The notes below the pieces were generated by a model. It was given only the letters and a program-made list of their open reading frames with translations. It was not told the origin of the DNA and did not search any database. Both the position numbers and the translations under genes were made by a program. From an uncultured Kiritimatiellota bacterium (GTDB lineage Bacteria > Verrucomicrobiota > Kiritimatiellia > RFP12 > UBA1067), in contig CAKTYZ010000004.1 of assembly GCA_934635225.1 (NCBI GenBank), positions 62,001 through 126,000 on the forward strand: a stretch of 64,000 nt of DNA, written 5' to 3'. Below are positions 33,405 through 41,771 of the stretch, one piece after another; within the stretch, counting starts at the first letter, position 1; every line of letters begins with the position of its first letter.

Positions 33405-35153
33405 ATGAAACGTGAACGAACAGGTTGGTGTCGGGCGGTCGTGGTGGCCTTTGTCGTCATTGCCCTTGTGCAGTTTCTTCAAGCGGGCGAGTACCGCGTG
33501 AAAATGCTGTCAGGCGAGAATTGGTGGGGGCTTTGCAACAACTTCGGTCGGCAGATGCCGTTCAACGAAACGACGGACTTCCGGTGCGACTTGCGCGTAA
33601 GCAACTACAGACACCAGTCGCAGTCCGTGCTCGTTTCTGACCACGGTCGCGTCCTCTGGTGCGCCGAGCCGGTCGAGGCCACGATCGGGAACGGGACGAT
33701 TCGCCTTGTTTCGGACGCAAGCGAGATCGTCCTGCGCGAGGACGCGGGGCGGACGCTGGCGGAGGCCTACCGCTTCGCATCGCGGACCTACTTCCCGCCA
33801 ACAGGCGAAGTGCCGGATCTCCTCTACTTTTCGGCGCCCCAGTACAACACGTGGATCGAGCTGACCTACCGCCAGAACGAGAAGGACATCCTCGCCTACG
33901 CGCAGTCGATGCTCGACCATGGCCTCCCGCCGGGCGTCTTCATGATCGATGACACGTGGCAGCTCGGCTATGGCACGTGGGAGTTTGATCCGCGTCGTTT
34001 CTCCGACCCGAAGGGCATGGTCGATAGACTCCACACGATGGGCTTCAAGGTCTTGCTTTGGATGTGTCCGTTCGTGTCGATGGACTCGCCGACGTTTCGG
34101 CAGATCGCCTGGGGCGTCAACCCCGATGACGCGAAGGGCTATCCGACGAAAGGCGGCTTCCTGACGGCGCAGACGGGCGGCGCGGCCGCGCCTTTGCCCA
34201 TCGCGTGGTGGAACGGCTGCTCGGCGCTGCTCGACTTCACGCACCCGAACGCCGTCGCGTGGTTCAATGGACAGCTGGATGGCCTCAAGCGCGACTTCGG
34301 CGTGGACGGTTTCAAGTTTGACGGCGGCGCGGTGTCGCTCTATTCGGGCGCGGTGGAATCGACAGGCGAGAGTACGGGCGCTCTCAAGCCGTGTGCGTTC
34401 GACGCCTCCGTGTCCGCCGCGCGGCAGAGCGCGCTCTACGGCGCATTCGCCCTCAAGCACAGGGGCAGTGAATACCGCAACGGGTTCGGCTTTGCCGGGA
34501 AGCCGATTGTCATGCGCCTCCACGACAAGGACCACTCGTGGGCGGCCTTGCAGCAGCTTGTTCCCGACATGCTCGCGGCGGGCTTTGTCGGCTGCCCCTT
34601 CATCTGCCCCGACATGGTCGGCGGCGGCTATTGGCAGGCGTTTCTGCCTGGTGCTCCGTTCTCGGAGGAGTTGTTCGTGCGCTCGGCGCAGGTGCAGGCC
34701 CTCTGTCCGATGATGCAGTTCTCGGCCTCGCCGTGGCGTTGCCTCAGCGCGGCGAACCAGCGGATCGTCCGCGACGCGGTGGCGCTTCGCCAGACGTTCG
34801 CGCCGACCTTTGTCCAACTCGCGAAGAGGGCTGCAAAGGACGGCGAGCCAATCATGCGCAATCTCGAATACGCCTATCCCGGGCGAGGCTATGCGGCAAT
34901 CCGTGACGAGTTCCTGATGGGCGAAGACCTGCTCGTCGCGCCGGTCGTCGAGAAAGGCGCGACGTCCCGAAAGGTCGTGATCCCGCCGGGGACGTGGAAG
35001 GCCGACGACGGCACGGTCTTCATGGGTCCGACGTCGGTCACGACGGAAACAACACGAAAGGAACGACACGATGAAAACATTGGTGATTGGTTTGGTGGTC
35101 CTGAGCGCGACTCTTGCGCAGGGAGCTGTCCCCCGTTTCGGCACGACGTTTGA
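33405..35153 (+). CDS. GH31 glycosidase with run-on C-terminus
   Basis: 582 residues with signal peptide (VVVAFVVIALVQFLQAG). The catalytic barrel has GH31 features: PPGVFMIDDTWQLGYGTWEF, nucleophile Asp in GVDGFKFDGG, acid/base candidate in RLHDKDHSW, and the late block FLMGEDLLVAPVVEKGATSR. Family proteins normally finish soon after VVIPPGTWKADDGTVFMGP; here the frame continues as TTRKERHDENIGDWFGG into the next gene, overlapping it by 83 bases. The native end seems to have been lost by deletion. alpha-Glucosidase, alpha-xylosidase and sulfoquinovosidase are all possible; the active-site loops do not let me choose. TAGACT lies 6 bases before the ATG, so the message may be leaderless. Confidence 0.8.
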   Translation: MKRERTGWCRAVVVAFVVIALVQFLQAGEYRVKMLSGENWWGLCNNFGRQMPFNETTDFRCDLRVSNYRHQSQSVLVSDHGRVLWCAEPVEATIGNGTIRLVSDASEIVLREDAGRTLAEAYRFASRTYFPPTGEVPDLLYFSAPQYNTWIELTYRQNEKDILAYAQSMLDHGLPPGVFMIDDTWQLGYGTWEFDPRRFSDPKGMVDRLHTMGFKVLLWMCPFVSMDSPTFRQIAWGVNPDDAKGYPTKGGFLTAQTGGAAAPLPIAWWNGCSALLDFTHPNAVAWFNGQLDGLKRDFGVDGFKFDGGAVSLYSGAVESTGESTGALKPCAFDASVSAARQSALYGAFALKHRGSEYRNGFGFAGKPIVMRLHDKDHSWAALQQLVPDMLAAGFVGCPFICPDMVGGGYWQAFLPGAPFSEELFVRSAQVQALCPMMQFSASPWRCLSAANQRIVRDAVALRQTFAPTFVQLAKRAAKDGEPIMRNLEYAYPGRGYAAIRDEFLMGEDLLVAPVVEKGATSRKVVIPPGTWKADDGTVFMGPTSVTTETTRKERHDENIGDWFGGPERDSCAGSCPPFRHDV

Positions 35154-36741
35154 CCGACGCCTGGCGACCAACGAATTGGGCACGGTCACGCGGGTCGGCG
35201 CGACGGCGCTTCCCGTGACGGCGTTCGTCGATGACGGGCATGGTGGCTGGGCCCTGGACGGCGCGGCCTTTGCCGAGAAGGGCGTCGCGCTCTATGCCGA
35301 CGGAACGGCAGGCGGATGGAACGCAACGCTCACGGGCAATTCCAGCACGGAGAAGGCGGCGGACTGGACGCTCTCCCTGCGCGCGAAGATAGGCGAGGCG
35401 GCAGACCAAGTCCTTTGGTTTCTCCGTTATGGGGCTGTCGACAATGCGGTCGGCTGCTATTTGCGGACGGTCTCGAATGACGACGGCGGACTGGACCTCT
35501 CGTTTGAATGGACGCTCGGCAAGGACTATCCGCCCTATGTCAATGTCATCTTCGAGAACGTGGACACGACAGACTTCCACCATTACGTCATCGCTTGTTC
35601 GCAGTCGGACGGGTTGCGGCTTTTCGTCGATGGTGAACAGAAGTGGCAGGCGGCGTCGATCAAGGCGTACAGGAATGCCGAGGGGACGGAGACGCAGGAC
35701 CGTACGCCGTACAGCAAGAGCTACAATGCGCTTTGGCTGGGCTGTGTCAAGGAAAAGCCGAATGTCGGCACGGGGGTCTGGACGACCGTCTATGATGACG
35801 TGCGTTTCTATTCCATGAACGAGGCCGGCGATTCCTCCGTGCCGACGGCGGAGGAGCTCGCCGCGCTGACGGAGACGGTGAAGGCCGTGCGCGTCCTTCC
35901 GCCGCTTCCGGCGGCGCGCTTCGCCGTGACCTTCAACGATCGTACGCTTTCGGATACGGCGGGAGTCATCACGCAGGTGGGCGCGGACACGTCGGCGCGG
36001 TCAATGTTCCGCAGGAACGACTCGGACGGCTACACGCTCGATGCGGCGCGTCTTCCCGACGGGCAGCAAGGCATCTGTCTTTACGAACACGGCACGACAT
36101 GGCAAGCGGGCGAAATCCAGCCGCTCTGCGGGGTCGGAAATGAAGTTCCCTGTTCGTATGCCATTTCACTCGTCGCGAAGATTGCACCAGTGGATGGGGC
36201 GGCCGTCTGTTTCCTCCATTACGGAAACCGGGGCGTCGGTTCAGTCCTCTACACGGTGACGAATGACACGGGTGGCACGGATCTTGCCTTCACGTATCTG
36301 GGGGGGTCCGCGCGCAAGGCCTATCCCAACATTCTCGCGACGAACATCGACACGGAGAACTACCATCATTATGTCCTGACGTGTGCGCGAGAGAATGGGG
36401 AAAGCCTTCGTCCCGTGCGCCTTTGGATCGACAATCGGCCAGTTGACCTGTTCACGAAAACGGCGCTGACCGTCTACGATGAAGACAACCAGACGACGCG
36501 GTGGCGTTCGCCGGCAGAGAAGGGCTTTTCGGGCCTCTACCTCGCGGCGGTGCGCGGCGCGGAGCTGGCGTGCACGGTGCCGAACGGCACGCGCTTCGGC
36601 GACGTGCGGTTCTTCGTGGGAGAGGGCTTCACGGACGGCTACGGGCCGTGCGCGGTCGATCCGGAGGGCATCGACGTCCTCCATCGAACGCTGATGCCGT
36701 ATGCCGACCGCGTGTCGGGCGCAATCCTCCTCGTCCGCTAA
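35071..36741 (+). CDS. Secreted protein with two LamG-like domains
   Basis: 556 residues with signal peptide MKTLVIGLVVLSATLAQGA. Two homologous concanavalin-like domains occupy about 22-265 and 285-545. Matching blocks are LGTVTRVGA / AGVITQVGA, GWALDGAAF / GYTLDAARL, NVDTTDFHHYVIACSQ / NIDTENYHHYVLTCAR and VYDDVRFYSMNEAG / RFGDVRFFVGEG. No catalytic residues are evident, so glycan or surface binding is the likely role. The protein ends in SGAILLVR, like GLVLVVR at the end of 2561-4279. GAAAGGAA before the ATG serves as ribosome site and lies inside the tail of the GH31 frame. Confidence 0.8.
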   Translation: MKTLVIGLVVLSATLAQGAVPRFGTTFDRRLATNELGTVTRVGATALPVTAFVDDGHGGWALDGAAFAEKGVALYADGTAGGWNATLTGNSSTEKAADWTLSLRAKIGEAADQVLWFLRYGAVDNAVGCYLRTVSNDDGGLDLSFEWTLGKDYPPYVNVIFENVDTTDFHHYVIACSQSDGLRLFVDGEQKWQAASIKAYRNAEGTETQDRTPYSKSYNALWLGCVKEKPNVGTGVWTTVYDDVRFYSMNEAGDSSVPTAEELAALTETVKAVRVLPPLPAARFAVTFNDRTLSDTAGVITQVGADTSARSMFRRNDSDGYTLDAARLPDGQQGICLYEHGTTWQAGEIQPLCGVGNEVPCSYAISLVAKIAPVDGAAVCFLHYGNRGVGSVLYTVTNDTGGTDLAFTYLGGSARKAYPNILATNIDTENYHHYVLTCARENGESLRPVRLWIDNRPVDLFTKTALTVYDEDNQTTRWRSPAEKGFSGLYLAAVRGAELACTVPNGTRFGDVRFFVGEGFTDGYGPCAVDPEGIDVLHRTLMPYADRVSGAILLVR

Positions 36742-36767
36742 AGGCGGAGAAAGGACAGGTCAGGGAA

Positions 36768-39704
36768 ATGGATGGACAGCGGCTCTTGTTGACGGTTGGA
36801 TGGATGCTGGCAGGCATTGCGCTTGTCGTCGGCCCGCGATGTGTGGCGTCGGACGCCCTCGTGCGCTATCCTGACTACCCGGCGGCGATCGAGCGCGACG
36901 ATGCCTATGCGGTGTGTGTCCGCCAGGGGGACGAGACGCGCCGTCTCGTCGTCTGGAACCACTGCGAGAAGTCCATCCTCGACGGGCGGACGCGCGGCGG
37001 CGACGTGAACCGCCGCTTCTGCGAGTTCGCGTTCGCCGGAAGCCCCGTCACGGTGGACATCGTCGTGCGCGAGGACGTGAAATGCTACAAGGTTTTCCCG
37101 GCGCGGAAGGGGTTGAAGCACGCGTTCCGCAACGGCGTCATCTCCGTGACGCTGACGGAGCCGACCTACTTCGGCGTTCAGCTCAACGACTACGACAAGA
37201 CGATCCTCTCAGTCTTCGCCGATGCGCCGGAGAAGGCCGAGGACGTCCCGGCGCTGGGTGCGGCGGGCGTGCTGCGCATCGAGGGCTGGCTGGACGCGAA
37301 GGGGACGGACGGTGTGCTGGAGGTGCCGACGGACGTGCGCGAGGTCTACCTCGCGCCAGGCGCCGTCCTGAACGCGCGGCTCAGGATTACACATCCGCAC
37401 GTGCGGCTCCATGGGCGCGGAATGATCCTCGACCCGATGAGCGACATCTTCCGCTACGACCAGATCCAGAACCCGTCGCGAGGCTTCTTCGTCGTCAAGG
37501 CGACGGACGTCACGGTCGAGGGCGTCAAGCTCGTGGACGCACGCACGTTCAACTTCATGGCCTGGAACTACGGCGCACAGCCGGTCACCTTCCGCAACGT
37601 GAAGGTCCTCTCCTCGATGATGTGCACGGACGGCTTCACGGTCGGCGGCAAGAACCTTCTCGTGGACAACGCCTGGCTCTATGTCGGCGACAACGCGCTT
37701 GTCGTGAGCGGCATCCGCGACGCGACCTTCCGCAACGTCGCGATCGGCACGTCCTGCAAGGCAATCTACCCGCAGTGCTCGAACCTCCGCGTCCGGATGG
37801 AGAATGTCGATGTCTTCCGCGCGGACGAGGGGCTGATTGCGAACGAGTACAATGGCGTTCTCAGGCGCAACAACAAGTGGGACGAGATGGGGACGGGCCT
37901 CCAGAAGCGCGAACCGGGGCCGCAGGATCTCGAGCACCAGACGGAGGACTTCCTCTTCGACGGGCTCTCGGCGGTAGACGCGACCTATGTCGCCTACGTC
38001 TTCCGGTGCAAGAACATGGGCGATCGCCCGAAGACGTTCGCGTTCCGCAACCTGTCCGTGCCGCACGTCTCCGGTCGCGACAGCTGGCGGCTGGCCGGTC
38101 AGACGAACGGCGTCTCGGTCGCCGTCCTGAACGATCCCGCGAAATGGCTCAACACGAGCAACTGCCGCGTGTCCGTGACGAACCTCTACCTCGCCGGGCG
38201 ACGTGCGGCGGCGTTCCCGCCCTTCGCCGTCGAGCCGAAGGATGCGTCGATCCTCGACCTCTCCGTCACGACGGACGAAGCCTTGCCGTGCACCGTCGCG
38301 CTCGTCCCGGACCGTGTCGAAGTCAACTGGACCTGTCCAGACAAGCGCAAGGTGCGCCTCCCGCCGCCGCGCGCGAACCTGCTGGAGGACCGTCCGGCAA
38401 CGCGGAGCATTTGGCAGCGGTGCCCCTCGTGGAGCGTCAAGCTCGACGCCTGCACGCGCGACGAGAAGGGCGCGGTCGTCTACCGCCTCCGCCAGTGCGA
38501 GAAGTGGGCGGGGATGCAGGCTGTACTGACCGAGCGCGTCAAGGCGGCGGGCTTCGGCAAGTACCGCCTCACGTTTGAGACGAAAGCCACGAGCGAGACG
38601 CCGTTCACTCTGCGCGTCTCGGCGATCACGAACGAGAAGCGAAACCTTGTCCATATGGAAGGGGACAGGAGCGGTGCGTGGAAGACCTACGCGGCCGAGG
38701 TCGATCTCGCGTTCGACCCGAAGGTGACGGATCTCGTCGCGCTGATGCTTTCCGTGTCCAAGCCCGTGGACGAACTCTGCTTCCGCAACTTCCAGCTGAC
38801 CAAGTCACAAGACAAGCGACCGCTTCGCGTCCTCGCGATCGGCAATAGCTACACGCAGTCGCTGCACCCAGAGTTCGCAAACGTCGCCCGCGCGGCGGGC
38901 TGCGACCTCGACCTGACGATCTTCGCCATCGGCGGCAACTCCCTGAGCAACCACTTCGTGAACGCCGTGGCGGCGCTTGCGGATCCGGCTCTGCGACCCT
39001 ACTGGGTCAACGGGCGGAAGGCCAACCTGCTGGACGTGCTCGCCGAGAAGGCCTATGACGTCGTGGTGCTGCAGGAGCAGAGCGCCGAGGGCATGGATCC
39101 CAAGTGGTTCGATCCGTGGGCCGACCGGCTCATCGCGTTCGTGCGTGACCGCCAGCCGCAGGCGAAGTTCTGGCTCCAGCAGACCTGGAGCGACCCGGTC
39201 GCGTCGTACCGCATCACGGACAAAGGCGTGAAGGGGGCGCTGGGCCTCACGCAGGACGAAATGTTCGCCGCGCTGGAGAAGAACTACGCTGTTCAGGCGA
39301 AACGGCTCGGAACCCGAATCGTTCCTGTCGGCGCGGCGCTGCAGCTTTACCGCAAGAGGCTGCCCGTCCGGCTCGTGAAGCCGACGAAGGCCGAGCTCGC
39401 GGCGCTGAAGGACGGTGAAGTGCCGGACCTGAAAGGCGAGCTTGCGGGCTGGTGGCATTGGGGGAAGGGGAAGACGTGGGAGAGCGACTACGGCGTCTAC
39501 CGTCTGCGTCAGGACTTCCAGCATCTCAACACGGAAGGCCGCTACTTGCAGGCGTGCGTCTGGACGGCGGCGCTCTTCGGGGTCGATCTCGCGGAACTCG
39601 GTTACGCGCCCGACCTTGGCGCCGACTTCGCCCGCCGCGCGCCCTTTATCCGCGCGTGTGCGATGAAGGCCGTCAACGCACAGCGGACGATGATTCCCAA
39701 TTGA
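36768..39704 (+). CDS. Fusion of GH28-like beta-helix glycosidase and SGNH (DUF4886-type) hydrolase
   Basis: 978 residues; start at 36768 gives a signal peptide (LLLTVGWMLAGIALVVGPRC), while in-frame codons back to 36501 overlap the previous gene. Residues about 120-500 are a right-handed beta-helix of the GH28/GH49 kind (VYLAPGAVLNARLRI, HGRGMILDPMSD, TFNFMAWNYGAQPVTFRNVK, CTDGFTVGG). Residues about 530-690 look like a carbohydrate-binding module. The last ~290 residues are an SGNH hydrolase of DUF4886 type with nucleophile Ser in LAIGNSYTQSLHPEF, the Gly/Asn block GGNSL, and a late His in FQHLNTEGRYLQ. A chain that both cleaves the backbone and removes esters fits pectin or rhamnogalacturonan. 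Confidence 0.75.
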   Translation: MDGQRLLLTVGWMLAGIALVVGPRCVASDALVRYPDYPAAIERDDAYAVCVRQGDETRRLVVWNHCEKSILDGRTRGGDVNRRFCEFAFAGSPVTVDIVVREDVKCYKVFPARKGLKHAFRNGVISVTLTEPTYFGVQLNDYDKTILSVFADAPEKAEDVPALGAAGVLRIEGWLDAKGTDGVLEVPTDVREVYLAPGAVLNARLRITHPHVRLHGRGMILDPMSDIFRYDQIQNPSRGFFVVKATDVTVEGVKLVDARTFNFMAWNYGAQPVTFRNVKVLSSMMCTDGFTVGGKNLLVDNAWLYVGDNALVVSGIRDATFRNVAIGTSCKAIYPQCSNLRVRMENVDVFRADEGLIANEYNGVLRRNNKWDEMGTGLQKREPGPQDLEHQTEDFLFDGLSAVDATYVAYVFRCKNMGDRPKTFAFRNLSVPHVSGRDSWRLAGQTNGVSVAVLNDPAKWLNTSNCRVSVTNLYLAGRRAAAFPPFAVEPKDASILDLSVTTDEALPCTVALVPDRVEVNWTCPDKRKVRLPPPRANLLEDRPATRSIWQRCPSWSVKLDACTRDEKGAVVYRLRQCEKWAGMQAVLTERVKAAGFGKYRLTFETKATSETPFTLRVSAITNEKRNLVHMEGDRSGAWKTYAAEVDLAFDPKVTDLVALMLSVSKPVDELCFRNFQLTKSQDKRPLRVLAIGNSYTQSLHPEFANVARAAGCDLDLTIFAIGGNSLSNHFVNAVAALADPALRPYWVNGRKANLLDVLAEKAYDVVVLQEQSAEGMDPKWFDPWADRLIAFVRDRQPQAKFWLQQTWSDPVASYRITDKGVKGALGLTQDEMFAALEKNYAVQAKRLGTRIVPVGAALQLYRKRLPVRLVKPTKAELAALKDGEVPDLKGELAGWWHWGKGKTWESDYGVYRLRQDFQHLNTEGRYLQACVWTAALFGVDLAELGYAPDLGADFARRAPFIRACAMKAVNAQRTMIPN

Positions 39705-39710
39705 CGCATA

Positions 39711-39719
39711 TGCTATAAT
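39711..39719 (+). promoter_or_regulatory. Extended -10 promoter before the second GH5-like gene
   Basis: TGC-TATAAT; the next ATG (39727) is exactly 7 bases on, as in three other apparently leaderless genes of this window. No good -35 is present, as usual with extended -10 sites. Confidence 0.55.
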
Positions 39720-39726
39720 GGGAGGC

Positions 39727-39759
39727 ATGGAAAACACGAGGAGGGATTCGGTCAGATGA
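39727..39759 (+). CDS. Possible 10-codon leader peptide
   Basis: The frame encodes MENTRRDSVR and stops as ATGA over the start codon of the GH5-like gene at 39756. It would be translated from a leaderless mRNA and covers the AGGAGG ribosome site (39739-39744) of that gene, so its translation could couple to or modulate the enzyme gene. It may also be coincidence. Confidence 0.3.
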   Translation: MENTRRDSVR

Positions 39760-41747
39760 ACAGGAAGATGCTGTGCGCCGTCTTGTGCGCGGCAATTGCG
39801 GCAGAGGCCTTCGCGGGCCTCTTCGCCGACGGGAAGTTCCGCGTCGGGTGCAACTACTGGGCCTCGCACGCGGGCATGACGATGTGGCGGAACTGGGACG
39901 CCGTGCAGGTCGAGCGGGATCTCGCGGCCCTGCGCGAAAATGGCATCCGTGCGCTGCGCGTCTTTCCGCTCTGGCCCGACTTCCAACCGCTCACGCGGCA
40001 GTACGGCGGCGGCAACGCGCCGAAGGGCGTGGCGTTCCGGGACGGGCCCCTGCCGAACCCGGCGGGCGTGGACGAGGAGATGATGCGCCGCTTCCGCTTT
40101 CTCTGCGACGTCGCGGCGCGGCACGACATGAGGCTCGTCGTCGGCCTCATCACGGGCTGGATGAGCGGACGCTCTTTCGTCCCTGACGCCCTGCAGAACA
40201 GTCCGCGCCTCTGTGAGGGCGAGGCGCTCGTCTGGCAGGTGCGCTTCGTGCGGCACTTCATCCGCGAGATGAAAGGCCATCCCGCCATCGCGGCGTGGGA
40301 TCTCGGCAACGAGTGCAACTGCCTCGTCGGCGCGGACACTCCTGCGCGGGCGTGGAACTGGATGAACGCGATCGCGGGCGCGATCCGGCTGGAGGACACC
40401 GCGCGCCCCGTCGTGAGCGGCATGCACAGCTTGAACGCCGACCCGACGAACCCCTGGAACCTGCGCGACCAGGGCGAACTCATGGATGTCCTCACGACGC
40501 ATCCGTATCCGCTCTGGACGCCGGGGATGCGCCGCGAGCCGTTCAACTCGTTCCGCAACGGCAACCACGCCGTCGCCGAGTCGCTGATGTACGCGGGCGT
40601 CTCGGGGAAGCCCTGCTTCCCGGAAGAGGCCGGCGACATGGGGCGGACGGTCTGCTCGGAGGCGCGTGCGGGCCTCCACGTCCGCAACGCCCTCTATTCG
40701 ACATGGGCCTACGGTCTCGGCTCGTACATGTGGTGGTGCGCGTTCGACCAAGGACACCTCGACTTTCCGCCGTATACGTGGACGGCCGTCGAGTGCGACC
40801 TTGGCCTCATGGACAGGGACTTCCGCGCGAAGCCCGCGCTTGCCGAGATGCAGGCGTTCGTGAAGACGACGGACGCCCTGCCGTTCGATTCGCTGCCTCC
40901 GCGCCGCGTCGATGCCGTCTGCCTCCTGAGCGAGCGCGAGACGCCGACGCTCCCCGCCGCATTCGGTGCGTTCGCGCTCGCGCGCCAAGCCGGGTTTGAC
41001 GTCCGTTTCGCCGGGGCGGAAGGGGAGATTCCCGATTCGCCGTTCTACATCCTGCCGTCGGGCGCGGGCTACGACCCCTACACGGGCACGGCCTGCCGCA
41101 GGGTCTATGCGCGCGTCCGGGACGGGGCGACCCTTCTCGTCAGCAAGGGCAACTCGACGGCGCTCGCGGGGTTGGCGGAGGTGAGCGGCAACGAAGTCGA
41201 TTGGACGAGTTCGGACGGCGAGACGGCGACCGTGACGCTGGAGGGGTTCGCCGACCGTCCGCTGCGCATCCAGTCCGCCAGCACCGTGCGCATCCTCCCG
41301 AAACGGAGCCGCATCCTCGCGAAGGACGCTGCCGGGAACGCCTACCTGACCGTGTGCGACTACGGGAAGGGGAAGGTCGTGTACGTGAACGGCGCGATCG
41401 AGCGAGACAGTTTTCTGCAGGGCGGCGCGTATTTCGGCAAGGACCTGAATCCGCTCTACCTCGTCTACCGCACGGCGGCGCGGCTTGCGGGCGTGCGGCG
41501 CGTTGTCGAGAAGTCGGCGGCGTGTCCGAACGTTGGCCTTACGGAGCATCCGGACTGGACAGGGCGAGTCATCGTCGTCGCAATCAACTACGACCCGGAG
41601 CCGGTCACGTGCCCGATTCGCGTCGCGGGGCGCGTGGGCACGGTCTACAGGGGAACCGTCGCAGACGGTCAGATCGTCCTCGCGGCCAACGACGTCGCGA
41701 TCTTCGAGGTGCGTCCGCAGTCGTCTGCGACGACCGACGGTCGCTGA
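39756..41747 (+). CDS. GH5-like glycosidase (paralogue of 10485-12470)
   Basis: 663 residues with signal peptide MNRKMLCAVLCAAIAAEAFA. The barrel carries VGCNYWASHAGMTMW, ALRVFPLWPDFQPL, acid/base Glu in WDLGNECNC, RPVVSGMHSLNAD and nucleophile candidate Glu in CFPEEAGD. After about residue 370 comes a flavodoxin-like/trimerisation segment (AGFDVRFAGAEGEIPDSPFY) and a closing beta domain (VGTVYRGTVADGQIVLAAND), as in GH42-like or GH5-like exo-enzymes. It shares long blocks with the 10485 protein, so the two arose by duplication. Ribosome site AGGAGG lies 11 bases upstream. The specific sugar cannot be read from the sequence. Confidence 0.8.
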   Translation: MNRKMLCAVLCAAIAAEAFAGLFADGKFRVGCNYWASHAGMTMWRNWDAVQVERDLAALRENGIRALRVFPLWPDFQPLTRQYGGGNAPKGVAFRDGPLPNPAGVDEEMMRRFRFLCDVAARHDMRLVVGLITGWMSGRSFVPDALQNSPRLCEGEALVWQVRFVRHFIREMKGHPAIAAWDLGNECNCLVGADTPARAWNWMNAIAGAIRLEDTARPVVSGMHSLNADPTNPWNLRDQGELMDVLTTHPYPLWTPGMRREPFNSFRNGNHAVAESLMYAGVSGKPCFPEEAGDMGRTVCSEARAGLHVRNALYSTWAYGLGSYMWWCAFDQGHLDFPPYTWTAVECDLGLMDRDFRAKPALAEMQAFVKTTDALPFDSLPPRRVDAVCLLSERETPTLPAAFGAFALARQAGFDVRFAGAEGEIPDSPFYILPSGAGYDPYTGTACRRVYARVRDGATLLVSKGNSTALAGLAEVSGNEVDWTSSDGETATVTLEGFADRPLRIQSASTVRILPKRSRILAKDAAGNAYLTVCDYGKGKVVYVNGAIERDSFLQGGAYFGKDLNPLYLVYRTAARLAGVRRVVEKSAACPNVGLTEHPDWTGRVIVVAINYDPEPVTCPIRVAGRVGTVYRGTVADGQIVLAANDVAIFEVRPQSSATTDGR

Positions 41748-41771
41748 CGGTCAGGGGAAAAGGACGGCAGG

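Noticed and set aside
36501..36767. Upstream extension of the GH28-like/SGNH fusion
   Set aside because: It overlaps the double-LamG gene in another frame and lies before a clear signal peptide at 36768.
38805..41549. Long minus-strand frame opposite the GH28-like/SGNH and GH5-like genes
   Set aside because: Same shadow effect; it spans two clear plus-strand genes and has no signal peptide, motif or ribosome site.
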